IMG/VR virus record: IMGVR_UViG_3300038701_000859
Span: 1 to 43,522 of that record
Direction: 5' to 3' (one strand)
DNA length: 43,522 nt
Origin: a virus
The translations under genes were made by a program, and so were the position numbers. The notes beneath the pieces were generated by a model. It was not told the DNA's origin. It ran no database searches and saw nothing but the letters and a program-made list of their open reading frames with translations. Shown piece after piece: positions 8,501 through 17,148 of the stretch. The stretch's first letter is position 1. Each line of letters begins with the position of its first letter.

Positions 8501-10833
8501 AGTCTATTAAAGAAGATGGCCTTCGTGCAGCTGACGAGGTTCAGGCTAACCCGAGTGGTTTTGATGATGCGATGCGTGACCAGGCTGAGTCGGTTAAAGA
8601 ATACCAAGACACAATTTTGGAATATAACATTGCTAAGGCTTCTTCTGGTTTAGATCCGATTACGGGTATTGCAACTTCTCGTGAACGTGTCCTTAGTGCT
8701 CTTAATAGTCGTTGGCGGATGGGTACTCGTGACCATTTAAGTGCTTTCTTAAAGTTTTTGGCTCCTAACCGACAGGCGCAAAACTGGGCAAAGCAGATTG
8801 AAAAACGGTTACGTGTTATTAAAAATGACAAAGCCCTTGGAGGCACTGTTGCCGCCCGTACACCTATCCTTGTTCAAGCGATGCGTAACATTCAAACAGG
8901 TAATAAAGCTGCCGACGAAGCTAATGATTTGGTTCGTTACGCACAAACGTTGTTGGAACGTGAAACCGCTCCGTTGTTTGGTACAGCTAATGATTTAATT
9001 AAGACAATTGCGGATACTGGTTTTGGTCGAAGTGGTGCCACTATTGAGGAGATTGCTAAGTCTCTTGAGTCTCACGCAGTGTTGGGTAAAACGGGTACTG
9101 GCATGGCTCGGTTGCCGGAAAATGGTGCATGGTTTGATATAGACCTTGCTGAACGTGTTGCCGCAGAGGAAGGAATTGACGTTGTGTCGGCGGCTCTTCG
9201 GCAGTGGTCAAACTGGGGTGACATTGAGGACCCGGTTGGGTTTATTGCCAGTGTAAACGCGGCAGTGTTTAATGTGGCAACTAAGGCAGCTTTTATTGAC
9301 AATTTTGTGTTGGATATGGCACCTAAAGGTTTGCTTACTCGGAGTGCTGCGGAAGCAAAATCTAAAGGCTTTGTGCAACTTGTCGCTGACGGTAAAACAG
9401 CTTTCGGTGCTTACCTCCCGGACAATTTGTATGTTGACCCCGAGATTGCGTACATTTTTGGTCGAATGGATGAAGCGTTTAGGACGTCTCGACAGTTGGA
9501 GTCCGAGTTTGGTCGTTGGTGGACCGACACGATGGATCCGTTTATGTTGACGTGGAAGTACACGGTTACTGTTATTCGCACTGGTCACCATATCCGTAAC
9601 GAAATTGGTGGTCAGTCGATTCGGTGGGTTGCTTTGGGTACGAATGGTTTTGCTCGCGGGGAACGCAATGCGTACAAGATTATGTCGTTTGACAACAATT
9701 ACAAAGATGTGGACATTCTTCGCGGTTTAACCCAGTTGGGCGAGCAAGCACCTGCCGGTGGTGAAACAGTGATTAGCGGTCGCTTAGGTAAACTTACCGC
9801 TAACGAAGCTTTGTCGGACTACAACAACTCTTTGAAAGCTGTTGGTAGGCGAGCGGAAGACATTTACGACGAAGGTTTAGACGGTATTGCAAAACGTATT
9901 GCAGACGTTGGGGGTGCTGCGGTCACCCTCGGTCTTGGTACTCGCGGTGGCCGTCTAGAGCAACTTGCTTTGGGCGTGTCGGAGTTTGTAGAAAACAAAG
10001 CTAGGCTTGCCCATTACTCACAAGTGATGGATCAACTTAGCCAGGTTACTGCTTCTGGTAAACCCCGACAGTTTGTTCGAGGTTTGGGTAACGTTGTTAC
10101 TCCTAAGACGATGGCTGAAGCAAGACAAATTGCTATCGAGTCGGCTCTCAAATACCACCCCGACCCTGCTTTGCTTACTGCTTTTGAGGCAAAATACATG
10201 CGTCGTATTTTCCCCTTCTACAACTGGTACAAGCAAGCCCTTGTTGCTTTGGTTGAATCTGCCATGATCAACCCCGCAAGGACGCTAACCACTATTCCTA
10301 AGGCAACCTACAATGCCGCTATCGCTGCGGGTATTGACCCTTACTCGCTATACGATCCTTTCCCCGAAGATCAAATGTTCCCCAGCTTCCTCACAGAAGA
10401 CATGACTGGGCCTCAGTTCCAATTTGAGGGTCAATACATTGCGATAAATCCTGGTTTTGCCAACATTGATGTGTTTAGCGACACGTTCTCTGACCCAGTA
10501 GCGGGCATCGTACAAATGACTAACCCCATTATTCGCACACCTATTGAATTGCTTGCAGGTTCTAGGTTGGGTACTCAAGCACCTATTCGTGACGTCAGCG
10601 ACTTTATTGACTCGTCTATCCCTGGTATCAACTATGTGTCGAACATCACTGGTCGCAGTGTGACGGGTGGTTTTGAGGAACAATCTCGTATTGCTTCGGG
10701 GGATAAGCAAGCGTTTGACCAATGGTTGTCGGCATTCAACTGGGCGTTTGGTCTTGGGGTAAGGAACTATAGTAGACCTAGTTACATTAATTACGCCGAA
10801 ATTGAGGCGCGAAACGAGGCGGCTAACCAATGA
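5596..10833 (+). CDS. Giant internal virion (ejection) protein, 1745 aa
   Basis: The largest gene in the genome. The N-terminus includes a hydrophobic stretch (YKGVVGFLGDVVLDPLTWVPGAALAKG). Long helical regions follow (AESIKEDGLRAADEVQANPS). The C-terminal third contains WKYTVTVIRTGHHIRNEIGG and FEAKYMRRIFPFYNWYKQAL, and the tail is Asn/Pro-rich. This architecture recalls large internal or ejected proteins of marine phages, comparable in role to T7 gp16. I see no transglycosylase Glu motif or protease triad I would trust. It overlaps the NlpC/P60 hydrolase gene by 4 bases (ATGA), suggesting the two act together during DNA entry. A tape-measure role is less likely because no long-tail genes are present. 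Confidence 0.65.
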   Translation: MTITPPPSDNFSNYYSQYLSQISPRRGTPASVEFPERTNQSQNLGFLGRTIDILSRPLRIVSNPVMKAVELPEKFDEIKEREAAGEDVSAGEKFAPVGELLAAPFTGFFSDDPSNKPYWADIIEKAEDVENRNDPNYVDVANNVNPTYKGVVGFLGDVVLDPLTWVPGAALAKGWGKAGEVLRGASKSLPGASSKAAKEAAESSAARVIREAPTPPPTLDDATKTPNPAQAAQFIRENIDASKPAKEAAISPLRKLINDNKIFPKGASGGLKRRNQMDSFLKKLQEPMPVPKITVPREILDFDQWSDEVASLAEAGKLDDIAIPFDEIGGVKLESPTLQGLENTINKLPKAEYDRWLDENIDTIDSITEPLYQKYRQAAETNPGVNLFGELSDDAPVVRGAAAAVARLAEMEGVELENARFIFDTGGNRLFDALRQMDEPQFAKFLDDAQYVLSRNGVVEAMGNVVGGSSSAKLLKSFDISVPQFRNAQQDMVQRLAAVVNGAPPAPVDEAAESLANDDGFVEMLRAMLSRDNIRVNRMNFDNTDVLQDIVRAMSQAGAITMRTNFDEAYLKKNYKFILENGVLKVLKTDPVKGGGVARVQDTYGSFTQMTFYQNLGKGMSVLFRGIPERDAAGRVLRDAENKPIYIEPPKFLKGVRKRNAWQGFDLSANLESATLQSMRAWNDWVSARGIPITIDAFYGSERVTEALRFEDIYEVLGRNVDDINRMRLVMFNGDTGMDVTLLGDATIAAMRGASQSEVFEILRRGTNRWNDKPNNNWLAKDTPANPEDVTYYFGHRAGANRPTDGDGFRWVPNKNEKGETIGHYAQWDPVRNAEILADAIVRSRGTLDEVAQIRKQQYLARDITDFQTVSPMVAQNLVDMLKDPTRNAEAMLAIRNVGKMLKDFIAPIDVSEVGAVFSAEALRAAIPQSVRNAVKAAEDIVTARKTGNRNDVFEARQKAVKNDRKAAESIKEDGLRAADEVQANPSGFDDAMRDQAESVKEYQDTILEYNIAKASSGLDPITGIATSRERVLSALNSRWRMGTRDHLSAFLKFLAPNRQAQNWAKQIEKRLRVIKNDKALGGTVAARTPILVQAMRNIQTGNKAADEANDLVRYAQTLLERETAPLFGTANDLIKTIADTGFGRSGATIEEIAKSLESHAVLGKTGTGMARLPENGAWFDIDLAERVAAEEGIDVVSAALRQWSNWGDIEDPVGFIASVNAAVFNVATKAAFIDNFVLDMAPKGLLTRSAAEAKSKGFVQLVADGKTAFGAYLPDNLYVDPEIAYIFGRMDEAFRTSRQLESEFGRWWTDTMDPFMLTWKYTVTVIRTGHHIRNEIGGQSIRWVALGTNGFARGERNAYKIMSFDNNYKDVDILRGLTQLGEQAPAGGETVISGRLGKLTANEALSDYNNSLKAVGRRAEDIYDEGLDGIAKRIADVGGAAVTLGLGTRGGRLEQLALGVSEFVENKARLAHYSQVMDQLSQVTASGKPRQFVRGLGNVVTPKTMAEARQIAIESALKYHPDPALLTAFEAKYMRRIFPFYNWYKQALVALVESAMINPARTLTTIPKATYNAAIAAGIDPYSLYDPFPEDQMFPSFLTEDMTGPQFQFEGQYIAINPGFANIDVFSDTFSDPVAGIVQMTNPIIRTPIELLAGSRLGTQAPIRDVSDFIDSSIPGINYVSNITGRSVTGGFEEQSRIASGDKQAFDQWLSAFNWAFGLGVRNYSRPSYINYAEIEARNEAANQ

Positions 10834-11594
10834 GTATGACGGGTTCCAACAACACTGGTAGGAAGAATCCTTTACAGTCTGTTCGAGATTTTGTTAAGAA
10901 TGATCCGACAGTAAGCAGGGCTGACACGTTTAGTGGTGTGTTCCAGCCTGCTACACGGCCCCTTGAAGAGCCGATGACTGCTGGTGAGCAGTCTTATGGC
11001 AGTAATGATTTGTTTGATCAGAGGATGCAGCAGGCTGATGATCTTGGTGCTACAGCGTCTGAGAATGCTGTGCAGTTGGCTGAGAAGCGTGAGCAGGAGA
11101 TGCTTCGCCAACGTGCGAAAGAAATTACCAATGCTCAGCAGGGTAATGCTTACACTGGTCAGGGCGGTAGTTCTGCGGGGTTTGCGTCAAGTGAGCAGGG
11201 TGATTTTGAGGTTGATGGCAACCTGTCGCAGAGTCGACAGGATGTTGTGCGAAGTGCTCAAAGCTACGCTGGGACGCCTTACCAATTGGGTGGTAAGACT
11301 GCTCAGGGTATTGACTGTTCGGGCCTTGTGATGGCCGTGTATAACCAGGCGGGATATGACATCAGTCAGCATTCTGCGGGTTGGCAGGGCCGCAACATTC
11401 CTGGTGTGCGTACATCTCTGGACAACTTACAACCTGGGGACATTGTGGGTTGGAAAGACGGCAGCCACATTGCGATTTACGCAGGCGATGGGATGATCAT
11501 TGACGCTTCGAGTAGCAAGGGAACTTCTAGGCGACGTTTGTGGGCTCCCGAATCAGCCGTGTACGGAATTAAACTAAGATTCCCTGGAGATTAA
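10830..11594 (+). CDS. NlpC/P60 family virion-associated peptidoglycan hydrolase, 254 aa
   Basis: The C-terminal domain (about residues 135-254) shows the NlpC/P60 cysteine peptidase pattern: AGTPYQLGG, catalytic Cys in GIDCSGLV (C163), and the His of DGSHIAIYAGDG (H213). LQPGDIV precedes the His, as is typical. The first 130 residues are a polar helical extension with no signal peptide. The family cleaves stem-peptide bonds in peptidoglycan. Its place as last gene of the structural operon, coupled to the giant internal protein, suggests a cell-wall opening enzyme for infection rather than the lysis enzyme, which is better matched by the M23 gene at 33495. Confidence 0.85.
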   Translation: MSMTGSNNTGRKNPLQSVRDFVKNDPTVSRADTFSGVFQPATRPLEEPMTAGEQSYGSNDLFDQRMQQADDLGATASENAVQLAEKREQEMLRQRAKEITNAQQGNAYTGQGGSSAGFASSEQGDFEVDGNLSQSRQDVVRSAQSYAGTPYQLGGKTAQGIDCSGLVMAVYNQAGYDISQHSAGWQGRNIPGVRTSLDNLQPGDIVGWKDGSHIAIYAGDGMIIDASSSKGTSRRRLWAPESAVYGIKLRFPGD

Positions 11595-11596
11595 AA

Positions 11597-11626
11597 CACC
11601 CCTAGTCAGGACGGTAACTAGGGGTG
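11597..11626. terminator. Bidirectional terminator between convergent operons
   Basis: Perfect 10-bp stem (11597-11606 with 11617-11626) and a 10-nt loop. It lies between the stop of the plus-strand virion operon and the stop of the minus-strand replication operon. On the minus strand the stem is followed by TTTT; on the plus strand by a T-rich run. Confidence 0.85.
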
Positions 11627-11638
11627 CATTAGATTTTA

Positions 11639-12049
11639 TCACAGTGGTTTAGGTTTAAGCAGACCTTTGGTTTCAAAATAGTAGTATCCGTGGTTGTAGG
11701 CGTCTACGTCGTGGCTTTCTTTGTGGTTGCTGGGGCGTTTCACTCCCGAGTGCAAAGCGGCCACAGAGAGCACACCAGGTTGTTGAAGTACGAAAGTTGC
11801 TCTGACACGTTTGGAGTAAGCTTTCAATGCACCGATGACTTGCACGGCAAGGAACCGGCTGCCTGTTTGCACCATTTGTTTGCCCTGTCGTAGACGGTAA
11901 TCTTCGCACACAATAGTTTTTACGTCGTCAAGGGTTTCAAGCCGGTCGACAAGTTGGTCGAAGGTAAGCATTTCTTTTTCAACAAACTCGCCTTGGTCAG
12001 TCCAGTAGGCGATACCTGTCGTATCTCCGGGGTCTACGCTGATTACCAA
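11639..12049 (-). CDS. RuvC-like Holliday junction resolvase, 136 aa
   Basis: RNase H-fold resolvase signature: SVDPGDTTGIAYW near the N-terminus (D6), acidic IVCED (E49), and a C-terminal HDVDAYNHG segment (D114/D116), the usual last acidic pair. The start is TTG at 12049, with AAGGA about 8 bases upstream and a 7-base overlap with the small zinc-finger gene. An internal ATG would delete the first catalytic Asp, so TTG is strongly preferred. The enzyme probably resolves branched DNA before packaging. It is the last gene of the replication operon. Confidence 0.8.
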   Translation of the reverse strand: MVISVDPGDTTGIAYWTDQGEFVEKEMLTFDQLVDRLETLDDVKTIVCEDYRLRQGKQMVQTGSRFLAVQVIGALKAYSKRVRATFVLQQPGVLSVAALHSGVKRPSNHKESHDVDAYNHGYYYFETKGLLKPKPL

Positions 12050-12147
12050 AATGTTCCTTGATCGTCTGTGCAGTGTGATTCTGCCAGTTCCCGGTCAATG
12101 TCTCGGTAACCGCATTCGGGGCATTGGTAGTAGCCGATCTTACTCAT
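12043..12147 (-). CDS. Tiny zinc-finger protein, 34 aa
   Basis: ATG at 12147 lies inside the end of the polymerase gene, and the stop at 12043-12045 overlaps the resolvase start. It encodes C-P-E-C near the N-terminus and H-C about 17 residues later, a plausible zinc ribbon or knuckle. Coupled overlaps on both sides support translation. Role unknown; a cofactor of the polymerase or resolvase is only a guess. Confidence 0.55.
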   Translation of the reverse strand: MSKIGYYQCPECGYRDIDRELAESHCTDDQGTFW

Positions 12148-13906
12148 CTACCCAGTATCCCACATCGACATCGAACTTGACGTCAAAGGTTATGTCGCCG
12201 GTGACAGCGTTGACGTCTTCCATTACATGTTGGATCTTGTGAATGTATTCGTCTGCCAGCTCTTCTTTTACTTCAAACGTGATGGAGTCGTGTACTTGTA
12301 GCAGGATCCGACAGTCATCTGATTCGAGTTCTTGCCATGCTTTAACCATGATGCGTTCTACAATGTCTGCTGCTCCGCCTTGGATAACACTGTTCATGGC
12401 TTTGTAGGCTTCGGTTTTGTCGTCGAAGTGTCGGTATCTGCCGGACCATAGTTTGATGATGCCTGTCTGTTCGACTCGGGCTGTGCATCGTTCGTTGAAT
12501 TGTTTAAAGTTGGGGTAGGTGGCGAAATAGTTTTCCCGTATTTTTCGGGCTTCTTGTTTGGTTACTCCGAAGGCTGACATGAGGCGTTGTTCTCCGGCAC
12601 CGTATTGCATTGAGTAGACGAGGGTTTTAGTTTCGTGCCTGGTCATGCCTAACTGTTTGGACATTTCGGTGAAAATGTCTCGACCTTCGTTGAATACTTG
12701 TTTGAGTTCTTCTTCACCTGCGTAGGCTGTGGCGAGTCGTAATTCGAGTTGGCTGAAGTCTGCGTTAATGAGGACGTAACCTGGTTGGGCGATGAAGCAT
12801 TCTTTGACTTTGCCGTTCCAGGCTTTGTCGGATGTTTTGGGGATCTGTTGCAGGTTAGGTTCAGAACACGACAGGCGGCCTGTAGCTGTTCCGTGTGTTT
12901 TGTATGAGCATCGTAATCTTCCATCAGAGTCGACAAGCTCTAGGTAGGGTTTGTAGGAGGCGCTGACGGCTTTCTGCCAGCCTCTGAAGTTTTTGATGAG
13001 TTTTGCTGTGGGGTTGTTCATTTTTTCGAGCAGCTGGTCGTACATGCCCATTGCTTCTTTGTCGAAGCTGGGTGATCCGGTGCGTGGGCTTGTTTTAACA
13101 ACGGGTAGGCCCAGTTGGTCGATGAGTAGTTCTTTGAGCTGTTTGGGGCTTGCAGGGTTGACTTGCAATTCGTCTATGATTTGTGACATTTCTGAATTTC
13201 CGATGTCTACATATTTGGATGCAAGTTGTTGATCAATTCGTACCCCGTGTCGTTTCATGGACATGAGTAGCCGGATCAGGTTTTGTTTGTGTTCCCAGAA
13301 ACCTTCAGGGAGGTTACCCCATTCGGGGGTTTTCGACAGGTGGTCGTAGAGCCGCCAGGTAAGTTCTGCATCTCGAATGGCGTAGGGCCACATTTGTTCC
13401 CAAGTTGTGTTGGGCCAGCCCAACTTTTTTTCTTTTTCAAGTTCGTCGTCTACATATTTGCCGACGTCTTTGAGGTAGTACTGTGCGAGTGAGTCGAGCC
13501 CTTTGTTGTAGGGTTTGTTTTCGTTGATGAGGTGGGCCATTGTGGGGACGTCCACAAAGTTTTTGTCTGCTACTTCAATGCCCAGTTTTTCGAGTGCGAG
13601 GATGTCAAATTGGGCATTTACGAACACTAACGAAAAATTTGAGTCCGTGAGAGCCTCTCTAAGCGCCGATTTCACTTCGTCGGTACAATTATGCCCTGTG
13701 GGGTGGTCGAGCGGTATGTAGTGGCTGTACGCCCTTCCTGAAGCATAGGCCGCGAAACTCACTCCAATGGTGCGTGTTTTGGGGTCAAAAAGGCGCAAAC
13801 CTGTCGTCTCAGTGTCCACCGCCACAAAATCAGGTTCAGCTGCCACCAAATCCGACAGCACCTGCAAACTTTGCTGGTCAATGTCTTCAAATATCAATGT
13901 CGCCAT
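12140..13906 (-). CDS. polA: Family A DNA polymerase with 3'-5' exonuclease, 588 aa
   Basis: The N-terminal proofreading domain has DTET (D31/E33), NAQFD (97-101) and YAIRD (175-179). The polymerase domain has TATGRLSCSEPNLQQIP, motif A NADFSQLELR (D383), motif B RHETKTLVYSMQYG (423-436) and motif C QVHDS (H539, D540). There is no 5'-3' exonuclease domain, as in T7. The residue aligned with E. coli Phe762 is Tyr431, the T7-like state. It is the replicative enzyme of this phage, encoded with helicase, primase, SSB and clamp candidates. It overlaps the helicase gene by 20 bases. Confidence 0.95.
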   Translation of the reverse strand: MATLIFEDIDQQSLQVLSDLVAAEPDFVAVDTETTGLRLFDPKTRTIGVSFAAYASGRAYSHYIPLDHPTGHNCTDEVKSALREALTDSNFSLVFVNAQFDILALEKLGIEVADKNFVDVPTMAHLINENKPYNKGLDSLAQYYLKDVGKYVDDELEKEKKLGWPNTTWEQMWPYAIRDAELTWRLYDHLSKTPEWGNLPEGFWEHKQNLIRLLMSMKRHGVRIDQQLASKYVDIGNSEMSQIIDELQVNPASPKQLKELLIDQLGLPVVKTSPRTGSPSFDKEAMGMYDQLLEKMNNPTAKLIKNFRGWQKAVSASYKPYLELVDSDGRLRCSYKTHGTATGRLSCSEPNLQQIPKTSDKAWNGKVKECFIAQPGYVLINADFSQLELRLATAYAGEEELKQVFNEGRDIFTEMSKQLGMTRHETKTLVYSMQYGAGEQRLMSAFGVTKQEARKIRENYFATYPNFKQFNERCTARVEQTGIIKLWSGRYRHFDDKTEAYKAMNSVIQGGAADIVERIMVKAWQELESDDCRILLQVHDSITFEVKEELADEYIHKIQHVMEDVNAVTGDITFDVKFDVDVGYWVDE

Positions 13907-15128
13907 CCTTATTTTTGTACTGATCGTACAAGTGAGCCAAGTCAGTAGTGAAGCTCAGGTTCTCCGGGTTGCGAGTAATTTGAAACGCATCCAACGTGGG
14001 ACCTAAACGGTTCTTCAGCACGTCAACCTGCAACAGGTCACCTTCCACTACTTTCAACGATATCGCGAAATCAACATCTGTCGTGATATAGGTAGATCCA
14101 TATATGTCCGACAGTTCCACACCTTTCTTCTGACCGTCATTTGGTTTCTTACGGTTGTGGTGAATGAGCACCATAGAACACTTATACTTCTCCCGCACCA
14201 CCGACAGGTAATGAATCAACGTCTTCACAGCCTGCTCATCGGTCAGCTCCTTCGAGCTAATCTTCTGCAATGAGTCGATCACAATCACGTCAGGCATGTG
14301 GTCATTCATCAGCTGATCGAAAAACACTTGTCCTTCGGGTGAATCTAAATGGATGGGCATACCAAACGGTGCCACCATGAAGTTCCTGTTCAACGTGTTC
14401 TTGTCAGGGTAGGCCCCACCAATCGTGCCCATAAAAAGGTTCAATGGGGCGGCACTCATCTCCAACGACAGGAACATGACTTTCTTTGACCCAGCTTTGT
14501 TATCCCACTTCAAAAACTTTTTCTCACCTAATGCTAAATGTGCTGCCAACGCAATAGACAACTGTGTCTTACCCGTCCCAGGGTAACCCGTAATCAAACC
14601 AAACCCCGACTGAGCCAACAACCCGTCAAGGATCCACTCCACTTTAAAATCAGCATCAACAAAATCTTGATACCCGTACACCAGTTTCGATTCGCCCAAC
14701 ACACCACCAGTGCTCGTGGCGGACTGCATCATCGACGTCAGGTCAACGTTCTGCAACGAATTGTAACCATGCTTTTGCCTAGCACGGTTAATGAAATCGA
14801 CAATGCGACGGTCACGGTCATGACGAGTCTTATACTTGCCCCACCTGTCGTCAGCGTCATACAAAATGGTTGCTATTTGTCCATCAGACCAACCAAGCTC
14901 AGCACCAAGGTGCGCCAGTTCAGACATGGCAGCTGAACGGTCCCGCTTAGGCGGTCCCGCAAAGTCAGCCGGTCCTCTACCGAACTTCTCCCAAAGCTCT
15001 GTCGTCCAATGCGCCAGTGTGCGAACTTCATCTAACGGTGGTAGTTCCCCCAACACCAAGTCGCCTTTAACAATGCGACGTGCTGAGGGGATGCGGTCAA
15101 AGTCTTCAATGCTGTATGTCTTCGTCAC
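13887..15128 (-). CDS. RepA/DnaB-like replicative helicase, 413 aa
   Basis: Residues 1-125 form a helical N-terminal region reminiscent of primase C-terminal or helicase-loading domains (LGAELGWSDGQIATILYDADD). The C-terminal RecA-like ATPase has Walker A GYPGTGKT (181-188), Walker B VIVIDS and a sensor-like VLIHHNRKK. I prefer the GTG at 15128, which overlaps the primase stop (GTGA) and has AAGGA 9 bases upstream; TTG at 15137 lies too close to that site. This fits RepA-type hexameric helicases that unwind the phage fork. Its neighbours, polymerase and primase, support this. Confidence 0.8.
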   Translation of the reverse strand: MTKTYSIEDFDRIPSARRIVKGDLVLGELPPLDEVRTLAHWTTELWEKFGRGPADFAGPPKRDRSAAMSELAHLGAELGWSDGQIATILYDADDRWGKYKTRHDRDRRIVDFINRARQKHGYNSLQNVDLTSMMQSATSTGGVLGESKLVYGYQDFVDADFKVEWILDGLLAQSGFGLITGYPGTGKTQLSIALAAHLALGEKKFLKWDNKAGSKKVMFLSLEMSAAPLNLFMGTIGGAYPDKNTLNRNFMVAPFGMPIHLDSPEGQVFFDQLMNDHMPDVIVIDSLQKISSKELTDEQAVKTLIHYLSVVREKYKCSMVLIHHNRKKPNDGQKKGVELSDIYGSTYITTDVDFAISLKVVEGDLLQVDVLKNRLGPTLDAFQITRNPENLSFTTDLAHLYDQYKNKDGDIDI

Positions 15129-15673
15129 CTCTCCCAATCCTTCACAATCACAGGCATGTCACGTTTCTGATTAGTTGTCCGTATCGGTCGCAGGATTTGG
15201 TCAGCATCCCAGCCTGACGTGTCCGCATGCATCAGGTAAGCCAATGCACGGTTGCGATCCTCCAACTGTTCAATGTCGGTAAGGAACTTATCCAACTTCC
15301 AATAACAATGCTCATGCCCTTCAATCGATGACTGCACCACCAATGTGGGTTTCGGTGCAATGTCTTCATCCCATTCTTTTGGTGCGTTGCCGTCAAAGTC
15401 GACCCACAACGACCAACTGCCTAACACGTTTTCTTTCACCGGCTTAGCTGCCTTGTAGATAGCTGGTGAGAAAAACACGTTGGCGTGTACTGCCGCCCAT
15501 TTGAGTGTGTGCCTGACGACAGCTTTACGTTGCCTGGGCCACGCGAACATGTAAGGCGTCCATTTGCCTTCATATTCGACAGGGGTGTACACGTATGTGG
15601 GGTCAATGGATACTTCCTCAACGCCCCACAAGTAGTCGTAAAACTCTGTAAGTTCTTCTTCTGCCTGTTCCAT
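15125..15673 (-). CDS. AEP-type (RepB-like) DNA primase, 182 aa
   Basis: Two motifs of the archaeo-eukaryotic primase fold are visible: an hhhDhD element in SWSLWVDFDG and an S-x-H element in QSSIEGHEHCYWKL. A downstream ADQILRPIRTTNQK segment resembles the basic third motif. The start is ATG at 15673 with AAAAGGA upstream; the open frame runs further 5', but that part would cross the SSB-like gene's 3' end and a strong hairpin. It would make primers for the family A polymerase. It is coupled to the helicase by a GTGA overlap. Confidence 0.7.
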   Translation of the reverse strand: MEQAEEELTEFYDYLWGVEEVSIDPTYVYTPVEYEGKWTPYMFAWPRQRKAVVRHTLKWAAVHANVFFSPAIYKAAKPVKENVLGSWSLWVDFDGNAPKEWDEDIAPKPTLVVQSSIEGHEHCYWKLDKFLTDIEQLEDRNRALAYLMHADTSGWDADQILRPIRTTNQKRDMPVIVKDWER

Positions 15674-15691
15674 GATCCGTCCTTTTAGAGT

Positions 15692-15730
15692 GGTGGCCCC
15701 AAGGGAAGGGAGAGAAACCTTGGGGCCACC
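15692..15730 (-). other. Strong intercistronic hairpin without U-tract
   Basis: A perfect 13-bp stem (15692-15704 with 15718-15730) and 13-nt loop sit between the SSB-like stop and the primase ribosome site. No T-run follows, so it is more likely an mRNA stability, processing or translation element than a terminator. Confidence 0.6.
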
Positions 15731-15740
15731 GTGCCCGAAG

Positions 15741-16232
15741 CTACGCGAAGGGGTTAGACGCAGCTGTCTGTCGGGCTTCCTTCGACTTAGGCTGGGCAGC
15801 AGCCGAAGGAGTTTTACCAACCTTTACATTCTTAATGTTCTGGTACATTTTACCAGCGTTTGCACCCTTACCCGCTTGGGAGTAAAGCTGAAGCGTGCCA
15901 CGAAGACCAACCAAGTCTTCATCGCCAACGTTGTTGACTTCTTCACGCGGAATGCCCAGGTCAACAAGGCGTGACACGTAATAGCCGAGGCGTTGTGTCT
16001 CCTTGTCGGTCATGTTCTCTGGATCTTGGGGAAGTTCAAAAAGTTCCGACTTCCGTAGGCCAGTGTCACCGATGATGTATTCGATGATGATCCAAGAACG
16101 GTCAGGGTGTGCCTTTGACCCTTCTTTGACATACACACTACCTACCTCGAATTCGTAAACACCGTCCTCAAGTTCAGTACTGGGGATATCAATTTCATTT
16201 GCATCAATGCCGAAATCAGCTAGCAATGCCAT
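15741..16232 (-). CDS. Probable single-stranded DNA-binding protein, 163 aa
   Basis: The beta-rich N-terminal part (GVYEFEVGSVYVKEGSKAHPDRSWIIIEYIIGD) resembles OB-fold DNA-binding proteins of phage recombination modules (DUF669-like). A helical segment follows (ETQRLGYYVSRLVDLGIPREEV), then a flexible Ala/Pro/Lys-rich tail ending NPFA. It lies between the Sak4-like ATPase and the primase, where phages often carry their SSB. Start ATG with AAAGGAA upstream. The SSB role is inferred from fold-like pattern and neighbourhood. Confidence 0.55.
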   Translation of the reverse strand: MALLADFGIDANEIDIPSTELEDGVYEFEVGSVYVKEGSKAHPDRSWIIIEYIIGDTGLRKSELFELPQDPENMTDKETQRLGYYVSRLVDLGIPREEVNNVGDEDLVGLRGTLQLYSQAGKGANAGKMYQNIKNVKVGKTPSAAAQPKSKEARQTAASNPFA

Positions 16233-16251
16233 TATTCATTTCCTTTCGTTG

Positions 16252-17148
16252 TCATTCGCCAGAGTAAGCAGGCTCGTCATCTTCAGTGAATTCTTCAGAG
16301 ACGGGGATGCCTTCGTCCGGCAGTTCATCAGATGCTAAACCTTGTGGTTCAGCAACAACACCTTTAGATCCGTCGCCTAGCCAGTCGGCTACTACGGCAA
16401 CAAAATCTTCCGGTGAAGTCATAAGCGGCAAGCCACCAATACGGCTCTTCGCATCCACCAACGCACTCGGGTGTGACTGTACAAGACGTTCATACGTCGT
16501 GTTCTTACCAGCACCTTTGATTTCGTTGGTGACGTGAGCAGTGATGTGCATGAGCTTCTGCAAAGAATCGTTGTTCTTTGGGGTAAACCCAGGCTTAATC
16601 ACTTTCACTTTGCGGTGGTCCACAACTTCCCGTTCGTGTGCAACGAGGATGACGTGGATACCTGCAAGGTTTTGGAACAGTTCGACAGCACGTCGACACG
16701 CATCCTGCATAGGCTTATACAGTTTCGCATCCAACACTTCTGTCGGGATCACGTCCTTCTGAGCCCCCACGTCTGCACGGAACAGGTCGTCGAGGAGCAT
16801 GTCAGCTGCGGTAGAGAACTCGTCGATGACGACAGCTCCCACTTTACCGAGGCCGTGTTCTTTGTTAGCAATCGCGTTAGCGATCACTGCCAGGTCGTTG
16901 AACGATTCGTAGTTCATGCGAACCACATCTTTCAACAAAGCCGAGTGGTTCTCCAAGGAGACCCAACCTTCTTTGGTGTCAATGTAAAGGACCTTCTGTC
17001 CTTTCTTGACAATCTTCTTTGCTAAACCAACCGACAGGACCGTCTTGCCAGTACCTGGCTTGCCATAAAGCATTGCCATTAGGTGTTTACTGACCTTCTC
17101 GGATCCTAAGTCAGTCATCCGCTCAAGCAGAGAATCTAACTTATTCAT
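16252..17148 (-). CDS. Sak4-like RecA-fold ATPase (recombination mediator), 298 aa
   Basis: Walker A is YGKPGTGKT at about residues 28-36, Walker B VGAVVIDEF, with a later VILVAHERE element. The fold and size match the AAA_24/Sak4 class of phage RecA-like single-strand annealing ATPases. The acidic tail (EEFTEDDEPAYSGE) is typical of proteins contacting SSB or DNA partners. Of two adjacent ATGs, the second (17148) has the better spacing from AAAGG. It overlaps the Cas4/RecB-like nuclease gene upstream and precedes the SSB-like gene, a classic recombination trio. Confidence 0.75.
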   Translation of the reverse strand: MNKLDSLLERMTDLGSEKVSKHLMAMLYGKPGTGKTVLSVGLAKKIVKKGQKVLYIDTKEGWVSLENHSALLKDVVRMNYESFNDLAVIANAIANKEHGLGKVGAVVIDEFSTAADMLLDDLFRADVGAQKDVIPTEVLDAKLYKPMQDACRRAVELFQNLAGIHVILVAHEREVVDHRKVKVIKPGFTPKNNDSLQKLMHITAHVTNEIKGAGKNTTYERLVQSHPSALVDAKSRIGGLPLMTSPEDFVAVVADWLGDGSKGVVAEPQGLASDELPDEGIPVSEEFTEDDEPAYSGE

